A program made the translations under genes and the position numbers. The notes beneath the pieces are model-generated. The model was given only the letters and a program-made list of their open reading frames with translations. It was not told where the DNA came from and searched no databases. Below, piece after piece: positions 26,150 through 34,640 of a stretch of DNA of 64,000 bases. The stretch's first letter is position 1. Each line of letters starts with the position of its first letter. The stretch lies in contig DALYLR010000006.1 in NCBI GenBank assembly GCA_031976175.1, positions 52,897 to 116,896 on the forward strand, in the 5' to 3' direction. The stretch comes from DMER01 sp003451645. GTDB taxonomy: Bacteria; Pseudomonadota; Alphaproteobacteria; Micropepsales; Micropepsaceae.

Positions 26150-26926
26150 TTAGCGCACGCGCTGCATCTGAATGGGGCCTTGCGCGCGCCCATGGATGAA
26201 TTGGTCAACGTAAGGATTGTTGCTGCGGTCGATCTCGGAGACCGGGCCCTGCCAAATGATCTTGCCCTGATAGAGCATCGCGATGCGGTCTGCGATCTTG
26301 CGCGCCGAGACCATGTCATGGGTAATGGACAGCGCGGTCGCCCCCATCCGCTTGACGGTCGTAATGATAAGCTCGTTGATCACGTCCGCCATGATCGGGT
26401 CGAGGCCCGTCGTCGGCTCATCGAAAAAGATGACCTCAGGATCGGCCGCAATAGCGCGCGCGAGGCCAACGCGTTTTTGCATGCCGCCCGAAAGCTCCGC
26501 TGGCGAGAGCTTTGCCACATCTGCATTGAGGCCGACTTTGGCAAGTGTCTCGATGGCGATCTTCTCCGCCTTAGCGCGCGCCATGCCGCGGCCATAGATC
26601 AAGCCAAAGGCAACATTCTCCCAAACCTTGAGACTGTCAAAGAGGGCCGCGCCCTGAAACAACATGCCGAACTTGGCGTTGGAGCGTTCGCGAAGGGCGC
26701 CGTTTGCATGGGTGACGTCCACACCGTCCACTTTGATGGTGCCTTTGTCGGGACGCAAAATCCCCAGCACCGACTTTAAGGTGACGGACTTACCCGTGCC
26801 GGAGCCGCCAATGATGACGACCGACTCGCCCCTTTTTATGTCGAGCGTCAAACCGTCCAAGACCTTCTTTGGACCGAAGGCCTTGTGGACATCAATGAGT
26901 TCGATCTTGGGGGCCATGACGCTCAC
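26150..26926 (-). CDS. mlaF: Phospholipid-transport ABC ATPase MlaF-like
   Basis: The 258-residue ATPase has Walker A GGSGTGKS, the signature LSGGMQKRV, Walker B VIFFDEPTTGLDP and an H-loop (SITHDM). It resembles the MlaF/Ttg2A group that powers phospholipid movement between the inner and outer membranes. It overlaps the permease gene mlaE by 4 bp. No MlaD (MCE-domain) gene follows: the next gene is radA, so the substrate-binding parts must be encoded elsewhere. Confidence 0.9.
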   Translation of the reverse strand: MSVMAPKIELIDVHKAFGPKKVLDGLTLDIKRGESVVIIGGSGTGKSVTLKSVLGILRPDKGTIKVDGVDVTHANGALRERSNAKFGMLFQGAALFDSLKVWENVAFGLIYGRGMARAKAEKIAIETLAKVGLNADVAKLSPAELSGGMQKRVGLARAIAADPEVIFFDEPTTGLDPIMADVINELIITTVKRMGATALSITHDMVSARKIADRIAMLYQGKIIWQGPVSEIDRSNNPYVDQFIHGRAQGPIQMQRVR

Positions 26927-27696
26927 TTGGAAAAGAACAGGTTGGTCATGACGAAGTTCGAGGCGAGGATCAAAATGGCTGCGGTCACGACGGCGTTTGT
27001 AGTCGCCGCACCCACCCCTTGCGCGCCCCCCTTGGAGTGATAGCCATTATAGCATCCCATCAAGGCGATGATGAAACCAAAGGCGATGGATTTATAGAGC
27101 CCTGAGCTCACGTCGTCCCAATAGAGCGCATCGACGGTATTCTTAAGGTACACTGCATCATTGAAGCCGAGCGCTTGTGTCGCCGCCGCCCATCCGCCGA
27201 ACACGCCAATGATGTCAGCGATAGCCACCAAGAGCGGTGTCGCGATCATGCACGCCAGGAGCCGCGGGGCGATGAGGAATTTGAAGGGGCTGGTCGACAG
27301 CGTGGTCAAGGCGTCAATCTGCTCGGTCACGCGCATCGTGCCAATCTCTGCGGCAATGGCGGCCGAGACACGCCCTGCGAGCATCAGGGCGGCGATCACT
27401 GGGCCCAACTCGCGTGTGATACCCAAAACGACGATCTGCGGCACAAAGGTTTCGGCGCCCGCCCGGCTTCCGCCGATGTAGATCTGCAAGGCCAAGGCGC
27501 CGCCTGTGAAGAATGCTGTCAGACCAACCACGGGCAGAGAGTAATACCCAATCCGCATCAATTGCTGACCCACCTGCCAGAGGTAGAAGGGCGGGGAGAA
27601 GCAGGCGAGGATCGCGCGCACAGTGAAGACCGATAGACGCCCGGTCTGCTCGAGTGCTTGCAAAGTGATGCGGCCGAGCGTGGCAAAAGGGTTCAT
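26923..27696 (-). CDS. mlaE: MlaE-like ABC transporter permease
   Basis: The 257-residue membrane protein has five to six hydrophobic helices and the MlaE family signatures: VVLGITRELGPVIAALMLAGRVSAAIAAEIGTM (read in two overlapping parts), MRVTEQIDAL and a C-terminal conserved GVGAATTNAVV. It forms the core of a phospholipid transporter with MlaF. It overlaps alr upstream and mlaF downstream, each by 4 bp, so the three are clearly one translational unit. Confidence 0.92.
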   Translation of the reverse strand: MNPFATLGRITLQALEQTGRLSVFTVRAILACFSPPFYLWQVGQQLMRIGYYSLPVVGLTAFFTGGALALQIYIGGSRAGAETFVPQIVVLGITRELGPVIAALMLAGRVSAAIAAEIGTMRVTEQIDALTTLSTSPFKFLIAPRLLACMIATPLLVAIADIIGVFGGWAAATQALGFNDAVYLKNTVDALYWDDVSSGLYKSIAFGFIIALMGCYNGYHSKGGAQGVGAATTNAVVTAAILILASNFVMTNLFFSK

Positions 27697-28745
27697 CCGT
27701 CCACATACCGCCGCGCGATGCGGGGCCCCAAGCGCGTAATGATCTCATAGGCTGCGGTGCCCGCTGCTTCGGCCGCCATATCCAGTGTGAGCTCAGGCCC
27801 AATCAGCACAGCCTCTCCCCCTTCGAACACGGCATCACGAGGCGCGTCCGTCACATCCACGATCACCAAGTCCATCGACACGCGCCCGGCAAATGGGCAC
27901 CGGACGCCTCCCACCAGAGCGCTGCCCCGGTTGCTCGCGCTGCGCAAGATACCATCCGCGTAACCAATGCCAAGGGTAGCCAGTCTGCGCGGCTCTTGCG
28001 CCACATAGGTTGCTCCGTAGCCTGCGGATTGTCCGCTGTCAATTTCACGAAGTTGCAATATCGGCGCCGTCAGCCTCACGACTGGCAACATCGGGTTCGG
28101 GAGACCTGGGTGTGGCGCCCCGCCATAGAGGCAAATGCCTGGTCTGACGAGATCGAGCAGGAAATCTGACCCCAAAAAGGTTCCGCCCGATGCTGCGATA
28201 CTGGCTGGGGCAGTGGGAAGGCTTTGGCGGGCGGCGTTGAAATCCGCCAATTGGCGCGCATTCATCGGCGACGCCGGATCATCACCGCAGGCCAAATGGC
28301 TCATCACGAGAGCAATATTCGTGAGAGACAGCGCCGCCGCAATCTCATCCGGCGCCAGACCCAGCCGCGCCATGCCTGTGTCTATATGCACGGCAGCGGG
28401 AAGAGTGATGCCAGTGCCGGCATACGCCTTGATTTGCCCTGGCGTGTTCAAAACTGGGGTGAGCCTGAAGTCCCGAAAACTCCCAGCGGCCGAAGCGTCA
28501 AAGCCATGGAGCACAAAGATCTGCGCGTGCGGAACGAAGGGCCGGATCGCGCAAGCCTCGGCCGCATGGGCCACAAAGAATTGACCGCAACCGGCCATTG
28601 CGAGCGCCTGCACGACTTGGGCCGCACCCAAGCCATAGGCATCCGCCTTTACGACCGCAGCCATACTTGCGGGGCCGACGCGCCGCCGCACCTGTTGCGC
28701 ATTCTGCACGAGCGCGGCGAGATCGACAGTCAAGAGCGCGGACAT
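27693..28745 (-). CDS. alr: Alanine racemase
   Basis: The 350-residue PLP enzyme makes D-alanine for peptidoglycan. Lys33 in VVKADAYGLG binds PLP. The second catalytic region SAGYGATYVA and GIGYADG contain the catalytic Tyr area. The start is ATG 28745, directly before the first conserved strand; the longer frame to 28841 has no supporting features. It overlaps mlaE by 4 bp. It lies 119 bp after dnaB, an arrangement found in many alphaproteobacteria. Confidence 0.95.
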   Translation of the reverse strand: MSALLTVDLAALVQNAQQVRRRVGPASMAAVVKADAYGLGAAQVVQALAMAGCGQFFVAHAAEACAIRPFVPHAQIFVLHGFDASAAGSFRDFRLTPVLNTPGQIKAYAGTGITLPAAVHIDTGMARLGLAPDEIAAALSLTNIALVMSHLACGDDPASPMNARQLADFNAARQSLPTAPASIAASGGTFLGSDFLLDLVRPGICLYGGAPHPGLPNPMLPVVRLTAPILQLREIDSGQSAGYGATYVAQEPRRLATLGIGYADGILRSASNRGSALVGGVRCPFAGRVSMDLVIVDVTDAPRDAVFEGGEAVLIGPELTLDMAAEAAGTAAYEIITRLGPRIARRYVDG

Positions 28746-28864
28746 CGCACTCTCGGCAAACGCGTGTGACGCCTGGCCAGAGCAGCCAGGGCCTGTATGG
28801 CGGTCGTTCAACGCTTGGGAACCATTTGCAAACACGCGCAACCCTAAAGCTGATCTGGGCGGTA

Positions 28865-30364
28865 TCAGGACCGCGACCGTTCAGGCAAGAACTCTTCTTT
28901 AGCAAGGTTGAAGAAGCGCGTGAATTGCTTTTCAAAGCCGAGTTCGACGGAGCCGGTGGGCCCGTGGCGGTGCTTTTCGATCAAAACTTCCGCCTTGCCG
29001 GTCAAACGCTCCATTTTGTCCTTCCACTTTTGGTGGGCGGCGGTGTCCTCAATATCGGGCTCCTTGGTGCCCAGATAATATTCCTCGCGGTAGACGAACA
29101 TGACCACGTCTGCGTCTTGTTCGATGGAGCCCGACTCACGCAAATCCGCGAGAACGGGACGTTTGTCGTCACGGGCATCCACGCCGCGCGACAACTGTGA
29201 CAAGGCGACGATGGGCACGTTCAGCTCCTTAGCCAGCGTCTTGAGGCCCTTGGTGATTTCGGTGACCTCTTGTACGCGGTTCTCGTTCTTGCGGCTGCCT
29301 GTACCCGCCAACAGCTGCAAATAGTCAACGATCACCAAGCCCAGATTTTGCGTGCGCTTCAAGCGACGGCAGCGAGCGGACACTTGTGCGATTGAGAGAC
29401 CGCCCGTATCGTCGATAAAGAACGGCATTGTTTCCAGCTCCGCGCTGGCCTGCGCCAGCTTTTGGAATTCCGCCGGATCAATCTTGCCGCGGCGGATTTT
29501 AGAGCCCGACACTTCGGCTTGCTCTGACAAAATACGGGTCGCCAGCTGTTCGGCCGACATTTCCAAGCTAAAGAAGGCGACCGAGGCGCCGCCTTTGCCC
29601 TCGGACAGAACAAATTCCCGCGCCGCATGGAAAGCCATGTTGGTCGCCAGTGCGGTCTTACCCATGCCTGGGCGGCCCGCGATAATGACCAAGTCAGATC
29701 GCTGCAACCCACCTAGCTTGTCGTCGATCTCCAAAAATCCAGTTGTGACGCCCGAAATGTGGCTGGCGGACTGGTAGGCTTTCTCTGCGGCCTCGATCGC
29801 ACCCTTAAGCGACTTGGAAAAGGCTTTGAATCCGCCACCAAAGCGCGATTTCTCGGCAACATCATAAAGCTTTCGTTCGGCGTCCTCGATCAGGTCGGCG
29901 GCATCAAGTTCTACCGGCGGATCGTAGGCGCTAGCAACCAAATCGTGGCCGATATTGATCAGTTCGCGACGCTGTGCCATGTCGAAGAGCACGCGCGCAA
30001 AGTCTTTGGCATTCACGACCGTCGGCGAAAGCTTGGTCAGTTCAACCAGGTAATCCGTGCCGCCCAGATCTTTCAGGCCAACGTCGAACTGAAAGTGCGG
30101 CCGTAACGTGGCAGGAGAGGCGAGCTTGCCCGCATTCACCAATTTCTCGCACGCCGTGTAAATGCGCTGATGCAGTTCGGAGTGAAAGTGCCTCGACTCC
30201 AATATCGCGGAGACGCGTGCCAGGGCCTCATTGTTGATAAGGATGGCTCCCAACAGGGCCTGCTCCATCTCATAGTCATACGGGAATTGCCGTGCAGGAC
30301 CAATGTCAGGCTCAGGAGTGATGGATGCTTGTGGCTCGGTCGGCGAAACGGGTGCGCTGCTCAT
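28865..30364 (-). CDS. dnaB: Replicative DNA helicase DnaB
   Basis: The 499-residue helicase unwinds DNA ahead of the replication fork. The N-terminal domain (about 25-130, FPYDYEMEQALLGAIL) binds primase. The RecA-like C-terminal domain has Walker A GRPGMGKTA near 230 and the conserved RSRKNEN-like loop (TGSRKNENRVQEV), followed by the DARDDKRPVLADLRESGSIEQDAD signature (given in two parts). The start matches the family. It is preceded by the rpsF-rpsR-rplI operon, which ends with a terminator, so dnaB likely has its own promoter within 30371-30534. Confidence 0.97.
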   Translation of the reverse strand: MSSAPVSPTEPQASITPEPDIGPARQFPYDYEMEQALLGAILINNEALARVSAILESRHFHSELHQRIYTACEKLVNAGKLASPATLRPHFQFDVGLKDLGGTDYLVELTKLSPTVVNAKDFARVLFDMAQRRELINIGHDLVASAYDPPVELDAADLIEDAERKLYDVAEKSRFGGGFKAFSKSLKGAIEAAEKAYQSASHISGVTTGFLEIDDKLGGLQRSDLVIIAGRPGMGKTALATNMAFHAAREFVLSEGKGGASVAFFSLEMSAEQLATRILSEQAEVSGSKIRRGKIDPAEFQKLAQASAELETMPFFIDDTGGLSIAQVSARCRRLKRTQNLGLVIVDYLQLLAGTGSRKNENRVQEVTEITKGLKTLAKELNVPIVALSQLSRGVDARDDKRPVLADLRESGSIEQDADVVMFVYREEYYLGTKEPDIEDTAAHQKWKDKMERLTGKAEVLIEKHRHGPTGSVELGFEKQFTRFFNLAKEEFLPERSRS

Positions 30365-30534
30365 GACGCGGACAATGAAGCAGGCCGCGGACCCTTCGCA
30401 AATCCAATTTCCAATGATCCACAGAAATACAATGTAAAGAGGGGTTTAGGGCCAAGACTTCATGTGCTGTTGCAGCTGTTGTGGGGCGGCCACACAGAGA
30501 TTTCTGCGATGATTCGATTTCGATCAGCGCCCAG

Positions 30535-30570
30535 TAAAAAACCCGCCCTGACGATTGTGCAAGGCGGGTC
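30535..30570 (-). terminator. Rho-independent terminator of rpsF-rpsR-rplI
   Basis: On the minus strand, CCCGCCT and AGGCGGG-type arms (within 30542-30569) form a hairpin, followed by six T residues (the A-run 30536-30541 on the plus strand). It lies 24 bp after the rplI stop and separates the ribosomal operon from dnaB. Confidence 0.85.
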
Positions 30571-30593
30571 TTGGCTATGGCTGATTGGGTTGC

Positions 30594-31211
30594 TTAGCCC
30601 TTCTTTTTGCGCTTGTCCTTGGTGTCCGTATCGTCCGGCGCCGGAGCGTCATCAGCAGGCGCCGCACCAGCATCATCGAACAGCGCCTCTGCATCCTCAA
30701 GGGCCAATTCTTCGTCGGTTTTCTCGATCAAGACGTTCTCGCCCCGCAACTGCCGCTCAGCCTCGTCGGCAGAGCGTGCCACATTGATCGTCACCATGGC
30801 GCTGACTTCCGGGTGCAACGCAATGCTGACTTCGTGCAGGCCTAGGGACTTGATCGTGCGGTCCAGCGCCGATTGGCTGCGTGCAATCGTAAAGCCGCCC
30901 GCCGTCACGACATCGGCAACGTCGCGCGAGCTGACCGACCCGTACAGCATGCCCGTCTCACCAGCCTGACGGATGATGGTGAAGGTCTGCCCATCGAGCT
31001 TGAGCTTGATCTTTTCGGCCTCGCCCTTGAGCTTGAGATTGGTCGCCTCGAGCTGCGCCTTTTGCTGCTCGAATTGCTCGCGATTGGCCTTGGTCGCGCG
31101 CAACGCCTTCTTGCGCGGCAACAGAAAATTCCGGGCGAACCCGTCTTTGACTTTGACCACATCGCCCATTTGACCGAGTTTGTGGACACGTTCCAACAGA
31201 ATGACTTCCAT
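30594..31211 (-). CDS. rplI: 50S ribosomal protein L9
   Basis: The 205-residue protein has the L9 N-terminal domain (MEVILLERVHKLGQMGDVV, then KDGFARNFLLP), the long central helix (about 40-75) and the C-terminal RNA-binding domain. L9 normally has about 150-190 residues. Here an acidic, Asp/Ala-rich tail (DDAGAAPADDAPAPDDTD) ends in a lysine-rich tip. Such tails are frequent in alphaproteobacterial L9. It is the last gene of the rpsF-rpsR-rplI operon and is followed by a terminator. Confidence 0.98.
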   Translation of the reverse strand: MEVILLERVHKLGQMGDVVKVKDGFARNFLLPRKKALRATKANREQFEQQKAQLEATNLKLKGEAEKIKLKLDGQTFTIIRQAGETGMLYGSVSSRDVADVVTAGGFTIARSQSALDRTIKSLGLHEVSIALHPEVSAMVTINVARSADEAERQLRGENVLIEKTDEELALEDAEALFDDAGAAPADDAPAPDDTDTKDKRKKKG

Positions 31212-31223
31212 GACCGGGCGCTC

Positions 31224-31544
31224 CTATTCCATCACATAAGGCAGCAGCGCCAGCGTGCGCGCCCGCTTGATGGCCGTTGCAAGTTCACGCTGCTTCTTGG
31301 CCGAGACAGCGGTAATGCGCGAAGGGACAATCTTGCCGCGCTCAGAGATAAAGCGGGACAGGAGCTTGATGTCCTTATAGTCGATCTTAGGTGCGTGATC
31401 GCCCGAAAAGGGGCAGGTCTTGCGGCGGCGGAAGAAGGGCCTGCGCGCGCCACCATCACCGCCACCAGGACCGCCGCGGTCACCCCGGTCACGATCGCCG
31501 CCGTGATCGCCACGGTCACCGCGTTCATTTCTTTCATATGCCAT
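31224..31544 (-). CDS. rpsR: 30S ribosomal protein S18 with Arg/Gly/Asp-rich extension
   Basis: The S18 core is at 34-106 (PFFRRRKTCPFSGDHAPKIDYKD and the terminal RARTLALLPYV). Residues 1-34 are a low-complexity run of Arg, Gly, Asp and His with repeated DRGDRG-like units. Usual bacterial S18 has about 75-90 residues; here there are 106. It overlaps rpsF by one base and precedes rplI by 12 bp. The start ATG at 31544 overlaps the rpsF stop. Confidence 0.96.
   Translation of the reverse strand: MAYERNERGDRGDHGGDRDRGDRGGPGGGDGGARRPFFRRRKTCPFSGDHAPKIDYKDIKLLSRFISERGKIVPSRITAVSAKKQRELATAIKRARTLALLPYVME
31440..31541. repeat. Low-complexity repeat encoding the S18 N-terminal extension
   Basis: Degenerate units such as CGGTCACC, CGATCGCC and CGGTCACC recur with small changes over about 100 bp. 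They encode the Arg/Gly/Asp-rich N-terminus of S18. This looks like an internally expanded segment, perhaps by slippage, and might vary between strains. Confidence 0.6.
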
Positions 31545-31951
31545 TAGCGGTCACCCCTCTCGTCACCAAACCCCACATCGTCGCCGTCCTCACGCCGGCT
31601 CCAGCGTTGATCACGCCGCTCCCGCGCCTGCCGGGCAATCATGCCAGCGGAGGGGCCTTCTTCGAGGGCTTCAACGCGCACCGTCACCGCCCGGATGACA
31701 TCTTCGTTGATCCGCTGGCGCCGTTCCAATTCGTGGACGGCCGGGGCGGGCGCATCGATATTCAAAAGGGCGTAGTGACCCTTGCGGTTCTTGTTGATCT
31801 TGTAGGCGAGGTTACGAACACCCCAATATTCGGCCTTTGTCACTTGGCCGCCATTGTCAGTGATCACCTGCTTGAGTTCGTCGATCAGGCCTTCAACGGC
31901 CTGCTGCGCCGCATCTTGGCGCGCGATAAAAACATGCTCGTAAAACGGCAT
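31544..31951 (-). CDS. rpsF: 30S ribosomal protein S6
   Basis: The 135-residue protein has the S6 fold: MPFYEHVFIARQD, GLIDELKQVI, YWGVRNLAYKINKNRKGHYALLNI and ALEEG-like helix. The C-terminal 40 residues are charged and rich in Arg and Asp, as in alphaproteobacterial S6. It is the first gene of the ribosomal operon. A 190-bp gap upstream contains a palindrome (32113-32131), a candidate operator or promoter element. Confidence 0.97.
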   Translation of the reverse strand: MPFYEHVFIARQDAAQQAVEGLIDELKQVITDNGGQVTKAEYWGVRNLAYKINKNRKGHYALLNIDAPAPAVHELERRQRINEDVIRAVTVRVEALEEGPSAGMIARQARERRDQRWSRREDGDDVGFGDERGDR

Positions 31952-32112
31952 GAGGGCCTCTCATTGCTTGGGTCGCGGCATCCGGTTTAGGCCCCCATGG
32001 CTTAAACGCTAGATGATGGACCGGCCTCTGCTGGCGGGAAGCCTCAAGCAAACGCTCGAATGACAGTGGCGGCCGCAACCCCGTTGCGAAGCGCGGGACA
32101 ATACTCATTTCC

Positions 32113-32131
32113 TTGACCCATGCAAGGTCAA
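32113..32131 (-). promoter_or_regulatory. Perfect TTGACC-N7-GGTCAA palindrome upstream of rpsF
   Basis: TTGACC (32113-32118) and GGTCAA (32126-32131) form a perfect 6-bp inverted repeat. Read on the minus strand, TTGCAT and TATTGT follow 16 bp apart, a weak promoter pair pointing at rpsF. The palindrome overlaps this pair and could be an operator. It is about 160 bp before the S6 start. Confidence 0.35.
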
Positions 32132-32141
32132 AACGCCAGAT

Positions 32142-32534
32142 CTAGAATTTGCGCGTCAATTTCTGGATTTCGTCTCGGTAGCGAAAGCGCAAGGCCGACC
32201 AGGTCGCGTCAATGGCGATTTGCGTGACGGGCAAGAGATCGAGATCGTTAATGACCTCCCAGCCCAGGTCCCGGGTCAGGTCGGTTTTGATGGCACCAGT
32301 CTTTTTGGGGTAGGCAAGCCAGAGATGGCCGCCGCGCTGATAGGTCAGCACGGGTCCGTTTGCGAGGATGGCCAATGTGCGTTGATCCGGGGCAAAGGCG
32401 AGGATCCAATTGGGCACTGGGGCATCGATGGGCAGGGCGTCAGCGAATAGAGCCTCCAGCCCGGCGGGCAGTCCAACGAACAGTGCGGGTAGGCCAGTCC
32501 GCCATCCCAATTTTTCCAGAACCGTTTTTGTCAT
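32142..32534 (-). CDS. DUF3052-like small protein
   Basis: The 130-residue protein opens MTKTVLEKLGWRTGLPALFVGLP and contains LWLAYPKKTGAIKTDLTRDLGWE, then a final DATWSALRFRYRDEI. The K-K-T-x-x-I-K-T-D-L-T and D-x-T-W-S-A-L-R motifs match the DUF3052 type of small proteins of unknown function. GGAG lies eight bases before ATG 32534. The longer frame to 32633 has no support. It is transcribed toward rpsF. Confidence 0.65.
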   Translation of the reverse strand: MTKTVLEKLGWRTGLPALFVGLPAGLEALFADALPIDAPVPNWILAFAPDQRTLAILANGPVLTYQRGGHLWLAYPKKTGAIKTDLTRDLGWEVINDLDLLPVTQIAIDATWSALRFRYRDEIQKLTRKF

Positions 32535-32648
32535 GTCCCGGTCTCCAGACAGTTTCTCCTTCATGGGTGGCGATGATTTGCACTTCACGGCCGCCTGCGC
32601 AATCCTGCTAAGGTAACCGCACAACCCTCCCAAACGGCGCAGCGCTAC

Positions 32649-34640
32649 ATGTTCTCATCCCTCCTGATTGCCAATCGCGGCGAGATCGCGGTCCGTGTCA
32701 TCCGCACTGCACGCAGACTTGGCTTGCGCACCATCGCTGTCTATTCAGAGGCTGACGCAAGCGCTCTCCATACCCAAATGGCCGATGACGCGGTCTGTCT
32801 TGGGCCTGCACCTGCCCGGGAGAGTTATCTGCGGGGCGATGCGATCCTGGAGGCTGCGCGCGCTACGGGCGCTGAGGCCATTCATCCGGGCTATGGCTTT
32901 CTGTCTGAGAACGCGGACTTTGCGCAAGCCGTGGCGGCCGCTGGCCTGATTTGGGTAGGACCACCGGCCAGCGCGATCCGAGCCATGGGCCTCAAAGACG
33001 CTGCAAAGGAGCTCATGATCAAAGCGGGCGTACCCGTCGTTCCTGGCTATCAGGGTGCGGATCAATCCCTCAGCCGTTTGGCGGCGGAGGCTGGCAAGGT
33101 TGGCTTTCCGGTGATGATCAAGGCGGTCGCAGGCGGCGGCGGCAAAGGCATGCGCAAGGTGGAGGCGGCCGGGGACTTTGAAAAGGCCCTCGAAGGCGCG
33201 CAGCGCGAGGGGCAGAACGCCTTTGGTGATCCCAGGGTCTTGATCGAGAAATACGTCTCGCGCCCGCGCCATATCGAGATACAAGTCTTTGCCGATGGGC
33301 ATGGGAATGCGGTCCATCTCTTTGAGCGAGACTGCTCTGTTCAACGCCGCCACCAAAAGGTCATCGAAGAGGCGCCTGCGCCAGCGATGACGCGGGACTT
33401 GCGCCAAGCGATGGGGCAGGCCGCGGTCCAGGCGGCCAAGGCTATTGGCTACCGGGGTGCCGGAACTGTCGAGTTCATTGTCGATTCGGCGCATGGCCTG
33501 CGCGCCGATGGCTTTTACTTCATGGAAATGAACACGCGCCTGCAGGTCGAGCACCCGGTCACGGAAATGATCACGGGTCAGGACCTGGTTGAGTGGCAGT
33601 TGCGTGTAGCGGCAGGCGAGCCCCTGCCGGTCCAGCAAGAGCATCTGCAGATCGATGGCCATGCCGTCGAGGTTCGTCTTTATGCGGAGGACCCGGCCAA
33701 GGGGTTCCTGCCCTCGACCGGCACTCTGCGCCGATTGCGCTTTCCGCCCAGCCGTCACGACACGCGGGTCGATACCGGCGTGCGGGAAGGAGACGCGGTC
33801 ACGATGTATTATGATCCCATGATCGCGAAGCTGATCGCGTGGGGTCAGACGCGGGATGCCGCCATCCTGCGCCTCGTGCAAACGCTCAGCGCTACGGAGG
33901 CGGCAGGCCTTAGAACCAATTTGAGCTTTCTGATTGATCTCCTGTCTCATCCAGCTTTCAAGGCGGGCGAGGTTGATACGGGCTTCATCGACCGCCATCA
34001 CGACGTTCTGTTCACGTCCGCGCGTCAAGCGCCGCCTGAGGCTCGTATCCTGTGTGCCCTTGAGCAACTCCTTGGCCGCGAGCAAAGCTTTGGCTGGGCA
34101 AGCGATCCCTGGAATGCTGGTGGCGGCTGGCGCCTTGGCCCAGCGCACACGCAGACGATAGCCTTTGCCGACGGGGAGCGGCTGCGCTGTACGCCCATCG
34201 GGCGCAATTGGCTCGTACATTGGAATGAGATGGCGGTCCAAGTCTCCGGTGCGGAGCGGCACGATGGCCGCGTGACTGCTATGCTCGATGGCCGCCGCGC
34301 CTCGGCAGCGGTTTTGCATCTGCAAGGCGAGGAGCTCGTCCTCATAGACGGCCGCGGCTATAGCTTTGCCTTGCGAGACCCCTTGGGCGTAGATCTCGAC
34401 ACTGGTGCTTCCGCGCTGACTTTGATGGCGCCTATGCCAGGTAAAGTTGTCTCCGTCTTCGCCAAGGCGGGCGATCCTGTCCGCAAGGGCCAACCCATTG
34501 CGGTCCTGGAAGCCATGAAAATGGAGCACACACTCGCGGCCCCCGCCGATTTGGTTGTCGAGTCGCTCAATGCGGCGCCGGGCGAACAGATCTCAGAAGG
34601 AACAGTCGTGGTCCGTTTCAAGGCAGCCGCGGCTCAATAG
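32649..34640 (+). CDS. Biotin-dependent acyl-CoA carboxylase alpha subunit (methylcrotonyl-CoA-type)
   Basis: The 663-residue protein has a biotin carboxylase domain (about 1-445: SSLLIANRGEIAVRVIRTAR, the glycine-rich AGGGGKGM, EMNTRLQVEHPVTE), a linker, and a C-terminal biotinyl domain with Lys624 in EAMKMEHT. The AAKELMIKAGVPVVPGYQG pattern and length fit 3-methylcrotonyl-CoA carboxylase alpha subunits (leucine breakdown) better than propionyl- or acetyl-CoA types, but I cannot be sure. The beta subunit and other leucine genes are absent, so it is an orphan here. It overlaps the convergent DUF3011 gene by 7 bp. Confidence 0.85.
   Translation: MFSSLLIANRGEIAVRVIRTARRLGLRTIAVYSEADASALHTQMADDAVCLGPAPARESYLRGDAILEAARATGAEAIHPGYGFLSENADFAQAVAAAGLIWVGPPASAIRAMGLKDAAKELMIKAGVPVVPGYQGADQSLSRLAAEAGKVGFPVMIKAVAGGGGKGMRKVEAAGDFEKALEGAQREGQNAFGDPRVLIEKYVSRPRHIEIQVFADGHGNAVHLFERDCSVQRRHQKVIEEAPAPAMTRDLRQAMGQAAVQAAKAIGYRGAGTVEFIVDSAHGLRADGFYFMEMNTRLQVEHPVTEMITGQDLVEWQLRVAAGEPLPVQQEHLQIDGHAVEVRLYAEDPAKGFLPSTGTLRRLRFPPSRHDTRVDTGVREGDAVTMYYDPMIAKLIAWGQTRDAAILRLVQTLSATEAAGLRTNLSFLIDLLSHPAFKAGEVDTGFIDRHHDVLFTSARQAPPEARILCALEQLLGREQSFGWASDPWNAGGGWRLGPAHTQTIAFADGERLRCTPIGRNWLVHWNEMAVQVSGAERHDGRVTAMLDGRRASAAVLHLQGEELVLIDGRGYSFALRDPLGVDLDTGASALTLMAPMPGKVVSVFAKAGDPVRKGQPIAVLEAMKMEHTLAAPADLVVESLNAAPGEQISEGTVVVRFKAAAAQ

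Noticed and set aside
32745..34529. 594-codon frame antisense to the carboxylase alpha subunit
   Set aside because: No domain and no ribosome binding site; the plus-strand gene has all catalytic motifs. Long antisense frames are common in GC-rich DNA.
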